Below, piece by piece: positions 47,064 to 58,423 of a stretch of DNA of 64,000 nt (position 1 is its first letter; every line of letters starts with the position of its first letter). The DNA lies in NCBI RefSeq assembly GCF_014836615.1, contig NZ_JACSQN010000002.1, positions 186,001 to 250,000 of the forward strand, in the 5' to 3' direction. The DNA comes from Sporosarcina quadrami (GTDB taxonomy: Bacteria; Bacillota; Bacilli; Bacillales_A; Planococcaceae). The position numbers and the translations under genes are program-made. The notes under the pieces were generated by a model, which was not told where the DNA came from, searched no databases, and saw nothing but the letters and a program-made list of their open reading frames with translations.

Positions 47064-48764
47064 ATGAAGCAATCACGTACGTTCATACCGACATTACGTG
47101 AAATCCCTACTGAAGCGGATATCACTTCCCACCAGTTATTAATGAGGGCGGGATTTGTAAGAAGGCATATGAACGGGGTATATTCCTATCTGCCATTAGC
47201 CCAGAAGGTATTGAGAAAGATTGAAAACATCATTCGCGAAGAAATGGAAGCGATTGATGCAGTCGAAATATTTCTTCCAGCTTTGCAACAAACGGAGCTA
47301 TTGGATCAATCAGGATGCGGAACTTCAGATTGCCCGGATTTATTTACACTGACAGATAGACAAAATCGTACTATCGCACTAGGGCTCGATCATGCAGGCG
47401 TTATGACGACTCTATTGCGTGACGAAGTTAAAACATATAAGAAGTTGCCACTCACGCTTTATCAAATTAGAACATTGTTTAAAGATGAGAAGCGTCCTCG
47501 TTATGGACTTATTCGTTTGAAGGAATATATGATGACGAATGCTTATTCTTTTCATGCAAATCAAGAAAGTTTAGATGACAAGAGAAATAAAGTAATTAAC
47601 GCATATGCAACTATATTTTCTAAACTTGGTTTGAATGTTAAGACTGTAATTGCTGATGCAAAATCCATAGATACAAAGCAATCGCTAAAATTTATGGCAT
47701 TATCAGAAGCTGGTGAAGTAACGATTGCTTATAGCGACTCATCCACATATGCTGCTATTATGGAAATGGCTGAGGTGAAGGTGGAGGATTCGCATCAACC
47801 TGAAACTTTAAAAGAAATGAAGGAAGTGGAGACGCCGAATCAGCACACAGTTGAAGAGGTGTCAGCTTTTCTAGGAATTGATCAGTCAAGCGTTGTCAAA
47901 ACCCTGATTTTTAAAGCGAATGATGATTTAGTTGCAATATTATTGCGAGGCGATCATAAGATTAATGTACTTAAATTAAAAAAGGCGCTTGGGACGTCAG
48001 AAGTATCATTAGCAACTGAAACTGAAATTGCAGAAGTGGTTTCATGTGAGATAGGCTACATCGGTCCTGTGAAACTTCCACTTACTATGAAAGTGTATGC
48101 AGATCATGCTGTGAAGTCTGTCTTCAACGGAGTTAGTGGGGCGAATAAAAGTGGATATCACCTTGTAAATGTAAATGTTGAGCGTGATTTCGCCGTGGAT
48201 GACTATATGGACTTGCGTTTTATACAAGAAGGAGATCCTTCTCCAGATGGATATGGAACGATACAATTTGCAACTGGTATTGATTTGGGCTTCGTCTCAG
48301 ATATCGGAAGTAATCTAAGTCGATCAATGAATGCTGTATTTATAGATGAACAAGGTAACTCAAATCCTTTTATTATTGGTTGTTATGGGCTTGGGATTTC
48401 CCGGTTATTGGCCGCAGTTGCTGAACAATATAACGACACGAATGGATTAAAATGGCCTAAGCAATTAGCTCCCTATGATATACACCTTGTTACCGTGAAT
48501 GTGGAAGATGAGACGCAGAAACAAACTTCTGAAGAAATTTATCAGTTGTTGACTTCATATCGATACTCCATATTGCATGATGACCGTCTTGAGCGTGCCG
48601 GCGTAAAGTTTGCAGACTCTGATCTAATCGGCTTACCTATGCGATTAACAATTGGAAAGAAAGCTGCTGACGGTATTATTGAAGTGAAAATAAGGTCGAC
48701 AGGCGAAACGCTTGAATGGCAACGTGAAGAAATAACTGAAAAGTTGCAAGCGTATTTTGGTTAA
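47064..48764 (+). CDS. Prolyl-tRNA synthetase-like protein with degenerate catalytic site
   Basis: It holds the proS position (after rseP, before polC) and has the full layout of bacterial ProRS: catalytic core (about 1-225 and 380-470), YbaK-like editing insert (about 235-375) and anticodon-binding domain (about 470-566). Many key residues are changed against the usual enzyme. The THE loop that binds proline is D109-H110-A111. SGRW before it is SGCG. Motif 2 FRDE is FKDE (K140), and GREF is LKEY. GGKDTHEF is lost (about 202-210), and the GxVFxLGTxYS loop reads [11 protein letters not shown] (409-419). Motif 3 R447 and the editing residues K279, GAN 359-361 and H366 remain. I infer loss of synthetase activity but possible tRNA binding or editing. 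The start is ATG 47064, 8 bases after AGGTG. Confidence 0.9.
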   Translation: MKQSRTFIPTLREIPTEADITSHQLLMRAGFVRRHMNGVYSYLPLAQKVLRKIENIIREEMEAIDAVEIFLPALQQTELLDQSGCGTSDCPDLFTLTDRQNRTIALGLDHAGVMTTLLRDEVKTYKKLPLTLYQIRTLFKDEKRPRYGLIRLKEYMMTNAYSFHANQESLDDKRNKVINAYATIFSKLGLNVKTVIADAKSIDTKQSLKFMALSEAGEVTIAYSDSSTYAAIMEMAEVKVEDSHQPETLKEMKEVETPNQHTVEEVSAFLGIDQSSVVKTLIFKANDDLVAILLRGDHKINVLKLKKALGTSEVSLATETEIAEVVSCEIGYIGPVKLPLTMKVYADHAVKSVFNGVSGANKSGYHLVNVNVERDFAVDDYMDLRFIQEGDPSPDGYGTIQFATGIDLGFVSDIGSNLSRSMNAVFIDEQGNSNPFIIGCYGLGISRLLAAVAEQYNDTNGLKWPKQLAPYDIHLVTVNVEDETQKQTSEEIYQLLTSYRYSILHDDRLERAGVKFADSDLIGLPMRLTIGKKAADGIIEVKIRSTGETLEWQREEITEKLQAYFG

Positions 48765-48783
48765 TTGGAATGAATGACTTTGG

Positions 48784-48825
48784 AGAAGGGGAGACCGGTT
48801 TCAACTGGTACTTCCCTTCTTTTAT
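48784..48825 (+). terminator. Terminator between the ProRS-like gene and polC
   Basis: A stem of about 15 pairs (48784-48798 with 48805-48820, one bulged A and G-T pairs) encloses a 6-base loop and is followed by TTT. It ends 23 bases before the polC ATG. Confidence 0.75.
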
Positions 48826-48847
48826 CGCAACGAAATGGGGGATTCTA

Positions 48848-51800
48848 ATGGATGCTAAAATGAAATTGTTGACGTTGCTACAGCAAATTGGACTTACAGA
48901 CGACCAGACAATTGTCCATTTTCGAGAAGGTACACTTGAACGCGTGGATATTCATCGAAAGTCTAGAGTTTGGCAATTCAATGTACAGCTTGAAAAGACA
49001 TTGCCTATAGAAATCTTTCGTTTATTCCATCAGCGTATGACTGAAACTTTTAACACCATCGCGACGGTCAGACTTCAAATTAGTACGCGATCAGTAGAGA
49101 AGGATACAGAATCGATTGTTGGTTATTGGCCGTATGTAATAGAAGAATTGAGAGACATGTCTCCACCAATTCGAGAATGTCTCGTTAACCAACAGCCGAT
49201 CATGTCAGGTGAGAAGATGACGCTTGTATGTTCGTCTGAGTTTGAACAGCAAACAATGAAGAATAAATATGGCAAACTTATAATGGAAGTGTATGCGTCA
49301 TTTGGATTTCTTGCGATGCCGATTGAATTCCTCGTTAATGAGACGAATGAGAAAAATGAACAAAATGAAGCGGACCGGATTGCATTTCTTAAACAAAAAG
49401 AAGCGGAAGAAGAGGCGTATGCCAAAACGGCATTAGCGAATCTTCAAAAAGTAGAAGCTTTGAAGAAAGAAAATGGTGGAGTTGGAAATCGACCATTTGT
49501 GTTAGGGACCCCAATTAAACAAGATGAAAACATTCTTGATATCCAAATGATTCAAGATGAGGAACGAAGAGTTGCAATTGAAGGCTATGTATTCGATACG
49601 GAAGTTCGAGAATTGCGAAGCGGTCGTTCATTGCTAACAATAAAAGTGACCGATTACACTGACTCGATTCTCGTGAAAATGTTCTCCCGCGATAACGAAG
49701 ATGCAGAATTGATGAAGACGTTGAAAAAAGGTGCGTGGGTTAGAGCGCGAGGCAGTATTCAAAATGACACGTTTGTTAGAGATTTAATTATGATGGCGCA
49801 AGATATTATGGAAGTGCCTCCGATTATTCGTAAAGACAGCGCACCGGCAGACCGTAAACGTATTGAACTTCATGCACATACGACAATGAGTCAAATGGAC
49901 GCGGTAACGACTGCATCAGCACTCGTTGCACAAGCCGCAAAATGGGGCCATCCGGCTGTTGCGATTACAGATCATGCCAATGTTCAATCTTTTCCTGAAG
50001 CATACGCAGCTGGAAAGAAAAATGGTATTAAAGTTCTGTTTGGACTTGAAGCGAATCTCGTAGATGATGGTGTTCCAATTGTCTTTGACGAACAGCATCG
50101 TAAGCTCGATGAAGATACATATATCGTTTTTGATGTAGAAACGACAGGACTATCAGCTGTTTACGATACGATTATTGAACTTGCTGCTGTACGTGTCATC
50201 AACGGGGAAATCGTAGATACTTTCGAACGTTTCGCCAATCCGCACCATCCTTTATCATCTACTACAACGGAGTTGACGGGTATCACAGATGACATGGTGA
50301 AAGATGCACCTGAAGTTTCTGAAGTAATTAAGGATTTCAAGGAGTTTATCGGGGATGGCATACTTGTTGCTCATAATGCAAAATTTGATATGGGGTTTTT
50401 CTATGAAGCGAGCAAAAGAGCGGATCTTCATGATACGAATTATCCCGTAATCGATACGTTAGAGTTAGCAAGGCTCCTTTATCCTGAATTGAGGAATCAT
50501 CGGTTGAATACATTGGCAAAGAAATTCGATATCGAATTGACTCAGCATCACCGTGCAATTTATGATACTGAGGCTACTGCATACCTTTTCGTCCGCTTTA
50601 TGAAAGAAGCGTCTGAAAAAGGAATTGCATACTTGGATGATTTTAATAAAAATATAGGCGAAGGCGATGCGTATAAACGTTCTAGACCATCCCATTGTAC
50701 GTTACTTGCTGTCGACGATGAAGGATTAAAAAACTTATTTAAACTTGTTTCCATATCGCATATGAATTATTTTTATCGAGTTCCGCGTATACCTAGATCT
50801 TTATTGACGAAATATCGAAAAGGTCTTTTAGTCGGTTCAGGTTGCGACAAAGGGGAAGTGTTTGAGGGATTGATGCAGAAGTCATTGGAAGAGGTTGAAG
50901 ATATCGCGAGTTTTTATGATTATTTAGAATTGCATCCGAAGCCTGTCTATTCCCATCTTTTGGAGCTCGAATTAATCCGTGATGAATGGAATTTGGAAGA
51001 CATTATGCGGAAGATGATTAAACTTGGCAAAAAAACTGGTTTGCCTGTTTGCGCCACTGGTAACGTGCATTATATCGATGAAACAGATGCGACGTACCGT
51101 CAAGTGCTTGTTCGCTCTCAAGGTGGAGCGAATCCTATGAATCGTCATTCATTGCCTGAAGTGCATTTTAGGACAACAAATGAAATGCTAGAACATTTTT
51201 CATTTTTAGGCGAAGAAGTTGCAAATGAAATCGTTATCGACAACCCTCAGAAAATTGCCGATCGCATTGGTGATGTAAAAGTTATTAAAGATGATTTGTA
51301 CACACCGACAATTGAGGGAGCGGATGAAGAGGTTCGAGGATTGACTTACTCGATGGCGCATCATATTTATGGCGAGCAATTGCCAGAAGTGCTTGAAGCG
51401 CGCATTGAAAAAGAGTTGAAATCGATAATTGACAATGGCTTTGCGGTCATTTACCTCATTTCGCATAAACTCGTGAAAAAGTCTTTGGATGAAGGCTATT
51501 TGGTTGGATCCCGGGGATCTGTTGGATCTTCATTAGTCGCTACAATGATGGAAATTACTGAAGTTAACCCGATGCCTCCACATTATGTCTGTCCTTCATG
51601 TAAATTATCCGAGTTCTTTGATGATGGTTCAGTTAGTTCGGGCTTTGATTTACCTGATAAAGCATGTCCGTCATGTGGAACAATGTTCAAGAAAGATGGA
51701 CACGATATACCTTTTGAAACGTTTCTCGGCTTCAATGGCGATAAAGTGCCTGATATCGATTTGAACTTTAGTGGAGAATACCAAGCACACGCGCATAACT

Positions 51801-53170
51801 ATACGAAAGAACTTTTCGGTGAGGACTATGTTTTCCGAGCAGGTACAATTGGTACAGTAGCTGAAAAGACTGCATACGGTTATGTGCGTGGGTATATGAA
51901 TGACAATAATCTCCATTTACGAGGAGCAGAAATTGATCGGCTAGTACAAGGATGTACAGGCGTGAAAAGAAATACAGGACAACATCCAGGCGGAATTATC
52001 GTTGTTCCTGATAACATGGATATTTTTGATTTTACACCAATTCAGTTCCCTGCAGATGATGCAGGTTCTAGTTGGAAGACAACGCATTTTGATTTCCACT
52101 CAATTGACAATAATTTGCTGAAGCTTGATATTCTTGGACATGATGATCCAACAATGATTAAAATGCTAGAGGATCTATCCGGCATTGATCCAAAAACGAT
52201 TCCACCTGATGACAAAGGGGTAATGGCGTTGTTCAGCGGCACTTCTTCACTCGGTGTCACAGAAGAACAGATCGATTGTAAAACAGGAACACTTGGCGTA
52301 CCGGAATTTGGTACACGTTTTGTACGTCAAATGCTTGAAGAAACGAAACCTTCCACTTTCTCAGAGCTTATTCAAATATCCGGTCTCTCTCATGGTACGG
52401 ACGTTTGGCTTGGTAATGCCCAAGAGTTAATTCAAAACAAAACGTGTCAACTGTCCGAAGTTATCGGTTGTCGAGATGACATAATGGTGTATTTGATTTA
52501 TCAGGGACTAGATCCATCAATGGCATTCAAGATTATGGAATCTGTCCGTAAAGGTAAAGGTTTAACACCTGAGTTCGAAGATGAGATGAAAGCTAATAAT
52601 GTACCAGCTTGGTATATTAGCTCATGTAAGAAGATAAAATATATGTTTCCTAAAGCCCACGCAGCTGCATATGTAATGATGGCTCTTCGGATTGCCTATT
52701 TCAAAGTGCACCATCCAATCATGTACTATGCGACATACTTTACGGTGCGTGCGACAGATTATGATTTGATTACAATGACAAAAGGCAACGCTTCGATTCG
52801 TGCGAAAATTAAAGAAATCAACGATAAGGGACTTGAAGCGTCTCCGAAAGAAAAAAACTTACTGACAGTGCTGGAAATATCCCTAGAGATGTATGAGCGA
52901 GGTTTCACAATTGCAAAACCAGATTTATACAAATCTGACGCATCTGTTTTCATCATTGACGGCAATACATTAATACCGCCTTTCGATTCAATTCCTTCAT
53001 TAGGCACAGGTGTGGCGAAAACGATTGTGGAAGCACGTAAAGATGGTATCTTCCTCTCCAAAGAAGACTTACAACAACGTGGTCGTGTATCTAAAACCGT
53101 AACAGAATATATGGATGCATTAGGGTGCTTGGAAGGACTGCCTGATACAAATCAGTTATCACTTTTCTAA
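48848..53170 (+). CDS. polC: DNA polymerase III, alpha subunit PolC (Gram-positive type)
   Basis: PolC is the main replicative polymerase. The 1440-residue protein has in order an N-terminal domain, OB fold (about 245-310), PHP domain ([12 protein letters not shown], about 340) split by the DEDD proofreading exonuclease (FDVETTGLS, about 425-590), a four-cysteine zinc motif (about 910-950), the polymerase palm with [10 protein letters not shown] (about 978) and the C-terminal helix-hairpin-helix. I start at ATG 48848; the 26 codons upstream cross a terminator hairpin. Confidence 0.98.
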   Translation: MDAKMKLLTLLQQIGLTDDQTIVHFREGTLERVDIHRKSRVWQFNVQLEKTLPIEIFRLFHQRMTETFNTIATVRLQISTRSVEKDTESIVGYWPYVIEELRDMSPPIRECLVNQQPIMSGEKMTLVCSSEFEQQTMKNKYGKLIMEVYASFGFLAMPIEFLVNETNEKNEQNEADRIAFLKQKEAEEEAYAKTALANLQKVEALKKENGGVGNRPFVLGTPIKQDENILDIQMIQDEERRVAIEGYVFDTEVRELRSGRSLLTIKVTDYTDSILVKMFSRDNEDAELMKTLKKGAWVRARGSIQNDTFVRDLIMMAQDIMEVPPIIRKDSAPADRKRIELHAHTTMSQMDAVTTASALVAQAAKWGHPAVAITDHANVQSFPEAYAAGKKNGIKVLFGLEANLVDDGVPIVFDEQHRKLDEDTYIVFDVETTGLSAVYDTIIELAAVRVINGEIVDTFERFANPHHPLSSTTTELTGITDDMVKDAPEVSEVIKDFKEFIGDGILVAHNAKFDMGFFYEASKRADLHDTNYPVIDTLELARLLYPELRNHRLNTLAKKFDIELTQHHRAIYDTEATAYLFVRFMKEASEKGIAYLDDFNKNIGEGDAYKRSRPSHCTLLAVDDEGLKNLFKLVSISHMNYFYRVPRIPRSLLTKYRKGLLVGSGCDKGEVFEGLMQKSLEEVEDIASFYDYLELHPKPVYSHLLELELIRDEWNLEDIMRKMIKLGKKTGLPVCATGNVHYIDETDATYRQVLVRSQGGANPMNRHSLPEVHFRTTNEMLEHFSFLGEEVANEIVIDNPQKIADRIGDVKVIKDDLYTPTIEGADEEVRGLTYSMAHHIYGEQLPEVLEARIEKELKSIIDNGFAVIYLISHKLVKKSLDEGYLVGSRGSVGSSLVATMMEITEVNPMPPHYVCPSCKLSEFFDDGSVSSGFDLPDKACPSCGTMFKKDGHDIPFETFLGFNGDKVPDIDLNFSGEYQAHAHNYTKELFGEDYVFRAGTIGTVAEKTAYGYVRGYMNDNNLHLRGAEIDRLVQGCTGVKRNTGQHPGGIIVVPDNMDIFDFTPIQFPADDAGSSWKTTHFDFHSIDNNLLKLDILGHDDPTMIKMLEDLSGIDPKTIPPDDKGVMALFSGTSSLGVTEEQIDCKTGTLGVPEFGTRFVRQMLEETKPSTFSELIQISGLSHGTDVWLGNAQELIQNKTCQLSEVIGCRDDIMVYLIYQGLDPSMAFKIMESVRKGKGLTPEFEDEMKANNVPAWYISSCKKIKYMFPKAHAAAYVMMALRIAYFKVHHPIMYYATYFTVRATDYDLITMTKGNASIRAKIKEINDKGLEASPKEKNLLTVLEISLEMYERGFTIAKPDLYKSDASVFIIDGNTLIPPFDSIPSLGTGVAKTIVEARKDGIFLSKEDLQQRGRVSKTVTEYMDALGCLEGLPDTNQLSLF

Positions 53171-53209
53171 TTGAAAATGTATAGATAAAGCTGGATGTCG
53201 GCACATTGT

Positions 53210-53238
53210 TTGCATTGATGCCTTGTAGATGGTATAAT
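53210..53238 (+). promoter_or_regulatory. Candidate sigma-A promoter of the rimP-nusA-infB operon
   Basis: A perfect TATAAT (53233-53238) preceded by TGG forms an extended -10. A weak -35, TTGCAT (53210-53215), lies 17 bases away. It sits 40 bases after the polC stop. Confidence 0.7.
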
Positions 53239-53267
53239 TGGAGCAACTTTTGCTATAAGTCTTACGT

Positions 53268-53310
53268 GAAAAGAGTGGGGTTCCCCGCTCTTTTCTGTTG
53301 TTCTTTATAG
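53268..53310 (+). terminator. Leader hairpin before rimP, attenuator candidate
   Basis: GAAAAGAGTGGGG (53268-53280) pairs with CCCCGCTCTTTTC (53283-53295), with the inner pair likely open to form a loop. The tail TGTTGTTCTTTATAG is an interrupted T tract. It lies about 25 bases after the predicted transcription start and 50 before rimP, so it is within the leader. A NusA-dependent terminator in this leader controls nusA in B. subtilis. Confidence 0.6.
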
Positions 53311-53347
53311 TTTTCATATAGTTGAATCAAATGTCTGGAGGGTTATG

Positions 53348-53824
53348 ATGAGTAAAATTACAGAAGATGTCGAAAAACTCGTCAGTCCGATTGTGAAAGA
53401 ACTCGAGTTGGAATTAGTTGATGTTGAATTTTTAAAAGAAGGCAGAGACTGGTTTTTGCGTGTTTATATCGATAATCCAGAAGGGAATATCGATATTGAA
53501 CAATGTGCGCAAGTGAGCGAGAAGTTAAGTGAGGAATTAGACCGGACTGATCCGATTCCACAAAATTACTTCCTCGAAGTCTCTTCTCCTGGAGCAGAAC
53601 GTCCTTTGAAGAAAGAAGAGGATTTTGAGAAAGCAGTCGGTCAGTATGTGTTTATAAAAACATACGAGCCAATTAACGGCATGAAAGAATTTGAAGGTCA
53701 TTTGCTAGCATATGGTCCTGAAACTGCAGAAATTGAAATACGTATTAAAACTAGAACGCTGCAAGTTGAAATTGCAAAGGAAAAAATCGCTTTTGCACGT
53801 TTGGCGATTAACTTTTCCGCATAA
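53348..53824 (+). CDS. rimP: Ribosome maturation factor RimP
   Basis: RimP assists 30S assembly. The 158-residue protein has the N-terminal domain with [21 protein letters not shown] and the [20 protein letters not shown] signature, and a C-terminal SH3-like barrel. I start at ATG 53348, 5 bases after GGAGGG; the ATG at 53345 is too close. It is the first gene of the nusA operon. Confidence 0.96.
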   Translation: MSKITEDVEKLVSPIVKELELELVDVEFLKEGRDWFLRVYIDNPEGNIDIEQCAQVSEKLSEELDRTDPIPQNYFLEVSSPGAERPLKKEEDFEKAVGQYVFIKTYEPINGMKEFEGHLLAYGPETAEIEIRIKTRTLQVEIAKEKIAFARLAINFSA

Positions 53825-53846
53825 CTGAATATAGGAGTGATTTATT

Positions 53847-55073
53847 ATGAGTAGTGATCTACTCGATGCACTGACAGCACTTGAGAAACAAAAAGGGATC
53901 TCAAGAGAAATAATTGTGGATGCTATTGAAGCGGCACTTGTCACCGCATACAAACGAAATTTCAACCAGGCTCAAAATGTGCGCGTGGATTTGAATTTGG
54001 ATAAGGGCACGATGAAAGTCTATGCACGAAAAGACGTTGTAGAAGAAGTGGAAGACGACAGACTGCAAATCGCTTTAGAAGATGCTTTAGTTATTAATCC
54101 TGCTTATGAATTATCGGATGTCGTGGAAGAGGAAGTAACACCACGAGATTTCGGTCGTATTGCCGCCCAAACTGCGAAGCAAGTCGTTACACAACGAGTA
54201 CGTGAAGCTGAACGTGGGCTCATCTACGATGAATACGTTGATCGAGAAGATGATATCGTCAATGGTATCGTTGAGCGACTTGACGCTAGGAATCTTTATG
54301 TAGGATTAGGCAAAGTGGAAGCGGTATTGCCTGCCAGTGAGCAAATCACAACTGAGACATACAAACCGCATGATCGCATCAAAGTATATATAACGAAAGT
54401 AGAACGTACTTCGCGCGGTCCTCAAGTTTTTGTATCCCGCACACATCCAGGCCTTCTTCGCAGATTGTTTGAAATGGAAGTACCAGAAATCTATGATGGT
54501 ATTGTAGAGATCAAGTCAATTGCTCGTGAAGCTGGAGACCGATCTAAAATATCTGTTCATACTAATAATGAAGATGTTGATCCAGTAGGCTCTTGCGTTG
54601 GGTCAAGAGGAGCACGTGTTCAATCTATTTCAAACGAACTGAATGGCGAGAAAGTGGATATCGTAGAATGGTCTGAAGACCCCGTCATTTTTGTGGCAAA
54701 TGCTTTGAGTCCCTCAAAAGTATTAGATGTTCAGGTTAATGAAGAAGACAGATCTACGACAGTTGTCGTCCCTGATTATCAGTTATCCTTGGCAATTGGA
54801 AAACGCGGACAGAATGCACGACTTGCAGCTAAATTGACCGGTTGGAAAATTGACATTAAGAGTGAGACCGATGCACGGGAATTGGGCATCTTCCCGAATG
54901 AGAATGTTCAGGTGGAAATAGAAGGAAACGATGATAGCGACGTATATGCGGATTCCGAAAATGGAAACGATGTGTATGCAGAGGATCCTTATGCTAATGT
55001 TGATGATGTTGAATTGAATGATGAAACTGAGCTGGATAATATTGATCTTTATTCAGAAACAGACGAAGACTAA
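53847..55073 (+). CDS. nusA: Transcription termination/antitermination factor NusA
   Basis: NusA binds RNA polymerase and modulates pausing and termination. The 408-residue protein has the N-terminal RNAP-binding domain (about 1-130), an S1 domain, KH1 and KH2 ([25 protein letters not shown]), and an acidic C-terminal tail of about 50 residues rich in Asp, Glu and Asn. GGAGTGA precedes the ATG. Confidence 0.98.
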   Translation: MSSDLLDALTALEKQKGISREIIVDAIEAALVTAYKRNFNQAQNVRVDLNLDKGTMKVYARKDVVEEVEDDRLQIALEDALVINPAYELSDVVEEEVTPRDFGRIAAQTAKQVVTQRVREAERGLIYDEYVDREDDIVNGIVERLDARNLYVGLGKVEAVLPASEQITTETYKPHDRIKVYITKVERTSRGPQVFVSRTHPGLLRRLFEMEVPEIYDGIVEIKSIAREAGDRSKISVHTNNEDVDPVGSCVGSRGARVQSISNELNGEKVDIVEWSEDPVIFVANALSPSKVLDVQVNEEDRSTTVVVPDYQLSLAIGKRGQNARLAAKLTGWKIDIKSETDARELGIFPNENVQVEIEGNDDSDVYADSENGNDVYAEDPYANVDDVELNDETELDNIDLYSETDED

Positions 55074-55099
55074 TGTTGTGAAAGAAAGGATGATCGTCT

Positions 55100-55378
55100 A
55101 TGACGAGCAAAAAGAAAGTGCCTTTGCGTAAATGTGCGTCAACTGGCGAGATGCTTCCAAAAAAAGATATGATTCGTATCGTTCGTACAAAAGATGGTGA
55201 AGTTTCAGTTGACCTAACAGGCAAAAAGTCAGGTCGCGGCACATATGTCTCAAAAACTGAATCAGCTGTTGAAAATGCTAAACGCAATCGGTCGGTAGAA
55301 AGCCAACTCGGGACTTCCGTTCCTGAAGAAGTTTACAATGACCTTCTTCATGCTATCCGTCGTGAGGCATTAAAATGA
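55100..55378 (+). CDS. ylxR: YlxR, RNA-binding protein (DUF448)
   Basis: The 92-residue basic protein has the family motif PLRKCASTGEMLPKKDMIRIVR and GKKSGRGTYVS. YlxR (also named RnpM in B. subtilis) has been reported to modulate RNase P. It lies between nusA and ylxQ as in other Bacillales and overlaps ylxQ by 4 bases. Confidence 0.95.
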   Translation: MTSKKKVPLRKCASTGEMLPKKDMIRIVRTKDGEVSVDLTGKKSGRGTYVSKTESAVENAKRNRSVESQLGTSVPEEVYNDLLHAIRREALK

Positions 55379-55752
55379 ATCATCCTATAAAGATCTTTCA
55401 AATGTTAGGCATGGCAGCAAGGGCAAGAATGTTAATTACAGGCGAAGAGCTTGTATTAAAAGAAGTACGGGCAGGCAATGCGAGTTTAGTTATTGTCGCT
55501 GAAGATGCGTCGAAAAACACGCTGAAGAAAATGAATGACAAATGTAATTTTTACAACGTTGAGAAGCATGAATTCGGGAGCCGTGAAGCTCTCGGTCATG
55601 CAATCGGGAAAGAGTCGCGGGTCGTACTCGCGTTAACGGATACCGGTTTTGCCGGAAAGATATCCGGGCTCCTCAACGAATATAACCGGGGGTGGGCTAA
55701 TGACGAAGATACGTGTACACGAATACGCGAAACAGGTGAATCGGTCGAGTAA
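55375..55752 (+). CDS. ylxQ: YlxQ, L7Ae-family ribosomal protein
   Basis: This protein matches the L7Ae-like K-turn binding family ([48 protein letters not shown]). At 125 residues it is longer than the B. subtilis homologue (about 100). The extra 25 C-terminal residues have no family match and are encoded where infB begins, out of frame. The overlap with infB is 53 bases. Confidence 0.93.
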   Translation: MNHPIKIFQMLGMAARARMLITGEELVLKEVRAGNASLVIVAEDASKNTLKKMNDKCNFYNVEKHEFGSREALGHAIGKESRVVLALTDTGFAGKISGLLNEYNRGWANDEDTCTRIRETGESVE

Positions 55753-58126
55753 AGAAATCATCGAGGAGCTTGGGAAATTAAATGTGAATGTTTCAAACCA
55801 TATGTCAATGTTAGACAAGGACGCAACGACGAAATTGAACCAACGTTTCAGTAAAGGTAATTCTACTGCTAAACCTGCTGATAAGCCGAATGCTGTTCCA
55901 AATAATTCGGCTCCATCACGTCCGGCGACGGGTCAACCTAACCGTTCTTCGCAAGGACAACAACGTCCAGGCCAAGGATCGCAAGGAGGCAGCAACCGTC
56001 CCGCTCAAAGTCAACAACGTCCAGGTCAAGGAGCGCAAGGAAGCGGCAACCGTCCCGCTCAAAGTCAACAACGTCCAGGTCAAGGAGCGCAAGCAGGCGG
56101 CAACCGTCCAGCTCAAGGCCAACAACGTCCTGGTCAAGGAACGCAAGGTGGCGGCAAGCGTCCTGCTCAAGGTCATCAACGTCCAGGTCAAGGAACGCAA
56201 GGAGGCGGCAACAACCGTCCAGCTCAAGGACAACAACGTCCAGGTGGTCAAAGTGGACCTGGTGGTAATCGTCCTGCAGGTCGCGGTGGAAGACCTCCGG
56301 CACGAGGCATAAACCAAGGGCGCAGAAGACACCGTCCGGCTCCAATGCCGAAAGTTGAATTACCATTACCAGAAAAAATCACTTTTTACGAATCACTTAC
56401 AGTCGGAGAACTTGCGAAAAAGTTACATCGCGAGCCGTCTGAAATTATTAAAAAATTATTCATGCTTGGTGTCATGGCGACAATTAACCAAGAATTGGAT
56501 AAAGATGCAATTGAACTAATTTGTGCGGATTATGGTGTGGAAGTAGAAGAAGAAATCCGTATCGATAAAACAGATCTTGAAATCTATTTTGAAGAACCTG
56601 AAGAAGTTGAAGGCATCCAAACTGAAAGACCTCCAGTCGTCACAATTATGGGTCACGTTGACCATGGTAAAACGACTTTGCTTGACTCGATCCGCGATAC
56701 GAAGGTAACTCAAGGTGAAGCGGGTGGTATTACTCAGCATATTGGGGCTTACCAAATCGAAGTTGAAGGTAAACAAATCACATTCTTAGATACACCAGGC
56801 CACGCAGCTTTCACTACGATGCGTGCACGTGGTGCGAAAGTTACTGACATCACTATTTTGGTTGTAGCGGCTGATGACGGTGTAATGCCACAGACAATCG
56901 AAGCGATTAATCATGCTAAAGCGGCAGAAGTTCCAATTATTGTTGCCGTAAATAAGATGGATAAACCTTCAGCTAATCCAGATCGTGTTATGCAGGAATT
57001 GACTGAGCATGGCCTTCTATCCGAAGCATGGGGTGGAGATACGATTTTTGTTCCAATTTCAGCATTAAAAGGTGATGGAATTGATCAATTGCTTGAAATG
57101 GTTCTGCTAGTATCAGAAGTAGGCGAATTGAAAGCTAGTAAAAATATCAAGGCCAAAGGTTCAGTTATTGAAGCACAGCTTGACCGCGGTCGCGGATCTG
57201 TAGCAACACTGCTTGTGCAAGATGGTACTTTACGCGTCGGTGATCCGATTGTTGTCGGTAATACGTACGGTAGAGTTCGTGCAATGATCAATGACATAGG
57301 CAGACGCGTAAAAGAAGCAGGTCCATCCACTCCAGTTGAAATTACTGGTTTAAGTGGTGTACCTCAGGCTGGAGATCGTTTTGTCGTATTCGAAGATGAG
57401 AAGACAGCACGTCAAATTGCTGAATCCAGAGCTGGAGACGCACTAGTAGAACAACGCGGTGAGAATACACGTGTCACACTCGACAATCTCTTTGATCAGA
57501 TGAAACAAGGTGAAATGAAAGAATTGAACTTAATCGTCAAAGCAGATGTTCAAGGTACTGTAGAAGCGATGGCAGCTTCACTTATGAAGATTGAAGTAGA
57601 AGGTGTCAACGTAAAAATCATCCATACAGGTGCCGGCGCCATCAACGAATCCGATATTTCACTAGCTGCAGCATCTAATGCAATTGTTATCGGTTTTAAC
57701 GTAAGACCTGATGTAAATGCGAAACGTGCAGCTGAAGCGGAAGGTGTAGATATTCGTCTGCATAAAGTCATCTATAAAGTAATTGAAGAAATCGAATCAG
57801 CTATGAAAGGTATGCTTGATCCTGAATACGAGGAAAAAGTTATTGGTCAAGCTGAAGTGCGTGAAACATTCAAAGTTTCTAAAATCGGTACAATTGCCGG
57901 AAGTTATGTTATTGATGGTAAGCTTACACGTGATGCAAGCGTACGCGTACTTCGCGACAACGTCGTAATTTTCGAAGGCGAATTAGACACATTAAAACGC
58001 TTTAAAGACGATGTAAAAGAAGTCGCTAAAGGATACGAATGTGGTATCACAATTAAAAACTTCAACGATATCAAAGAAGGCGATATTTTCGAAGGATTTA
58101 TCATGCAGGAAATTAAACGGACATGA
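55700..58126 (+). CDS. infB: Translation initiation factor IF-2
   Basis: IF-2 places initiator tRNA on the ribosome. The 808-residue protein has an N-terminal IF2N domain ([21 protein letters not shown]), a Gln/Gly/Pro/Arg-rich linker with 18-residue repeats (about 87-200), a second IF2N-like domain (about 230-285), the G domain ([26 protein letters not shown]) and beta-barrel and C2 domains. I start at ATG 55700 after GGGGGTGGG; the upstream TTG frame lies in ylxQ. Confidence 0.98.
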   Translation: MTKIRVHEYAKQVNRSSKEIIEELGKLNVNVSNHMSMLDKDATTKLNQRFSKGNSTAKPADKPNAVPNNSAPSRPATGQPNRSSQGQQRPGQGSQGGSNRPAQSQQRPGQGAQGSGNRPAQSQQRPGQGAQAGGNRPAQGQQRPGQGTQGGGKRPAQGHQRPGQGTQGGGNNRPAQGQQRPGGQSGPGGNRPAGRGGRPPARGINQGRRRHRPAPMPKVELPLPEKITFYESLTVGELAKKLHREPSEIIKKLFMLGVMATINQELDKDAIELICADYGVEVEEEIRIDKTDLEIYFEEPEEVEGIQTERPPVVTIMGHVDHGKTTLLDSIRDTKVTQGEAGGITQHIGAYQIEVEGKQITFLDTPGHAAFTTMRARGAKVTDITILVVAADDGVMPQTIEAINHAKAAEVPIIVAVNKMDKPSANPDRVMQELTEHGLLSEAWGGDTIFVPISALKGDGIDQLLEMVLLVSEVGELKASKNIKAKGSVIEAQLDRGRGSVATLLVQDGTLRVGDPIVVGNTYGRVRAMINDIGRRVKEAGPSTPVEITGLSGVPQAGDRFVVFEDEKTARQIAESRAGDALVEQRGENTRVTLDNLFDQMKQGEMKELNLIVKADVQGTVEAMAASLMKIEVEGVNVKIIHTGAGAINESDISLAAASNAIVIGFNVRPDVNAKRAAEAEGVDIRLHKVIYKVIEEIESAMKGMLDPEYEEKVIGQAEVRETFKVSKIGTIAGSYVIDGKLTRDASVRVLRDNVVIFEGELDTLKRFKDDVKEVAKGYECGITIKNFNDIKEGDIFEGFIMQEIKRT
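55958..56230. repeat. 54-bp coding tandem repeats in the infB linker
   Basis: Five head-to-tail units start at 55958, 56012, 56066, 56120 and 56174. Four are 54 bases and the last is 57. A partial sixth follows. Each encodes a variant of [18 protein letters not shown]. Units 2 and 3 are nearly identical in DNA, pointing to recent duplication. Confidence 0.9.
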
Positions 58127-58401
58127 TTATATACGCAGAATGTATATTCTTCATACCAGATGTGCATTCCTTGAAAGGCAAGCGGTCCATTTTGAAAAAA
58201 ATGACCGATCGTGTTAAAAATGAATTTAATGTCTCAATAGCAGAAATCGATCATCAAGACTTATGGCAGCGAACGACACTTGCTCTCGTTTCGGTCGCTT
58301 CAGTAAAAGCTGCGGCCGAAGGGGAGACTAAAAGAGCCATTCGGTTCCTCGAGTCAAATCCTGAATGGGAAATGACCGATCTTCGACTTGAGTACTATTG
58401 A
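58123..58401 (+). CDS. ylxP: YlxP, DUF503 protein
   Basis: The 92-residue protein has the family motifs [25 protein letters not shown] and [15 protein letters not shown]. It is found between infB and rbfA across Firmicutes. Its role is not established, though ribosome assembly is often suggested from its place. It overlaps infB by 4 bases. Confidence 0.93.
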   Translation: MIIYAECIFFIPDVHSLKGKRSILKKMTDRVKNEFNVSIAEIDHQDLWQRTTLALVSVASVKAAAEGETKRAIRFLESNPEWEMTDLRLEYY

Positions 58402-58423
58402 TATTGAATAGGGGTGACCATCC

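Noticed and set aside
47064..48764. Reading the proS-position gene as a pseudogene
   Set aside because: The frame is open for 566 codons with a good ribosome binding site and conserved editing and anticodon domains, so it appears to be a maintained protein despite the lost catalytic residues.
55958..56230. CRISPR-like regular repeats
   Set aside because: The period of 54 bases has no unique spacers and keeps the infB frame, so it is a coding tandem repeat.
55916..56366. Two long minus-strand and one plus-strand open frames over the infB linker
   Set aside because: They are shadows of the Gln/Gly/Arg repeats of infB, have no ribosome binding site and give only repetitive proteins.
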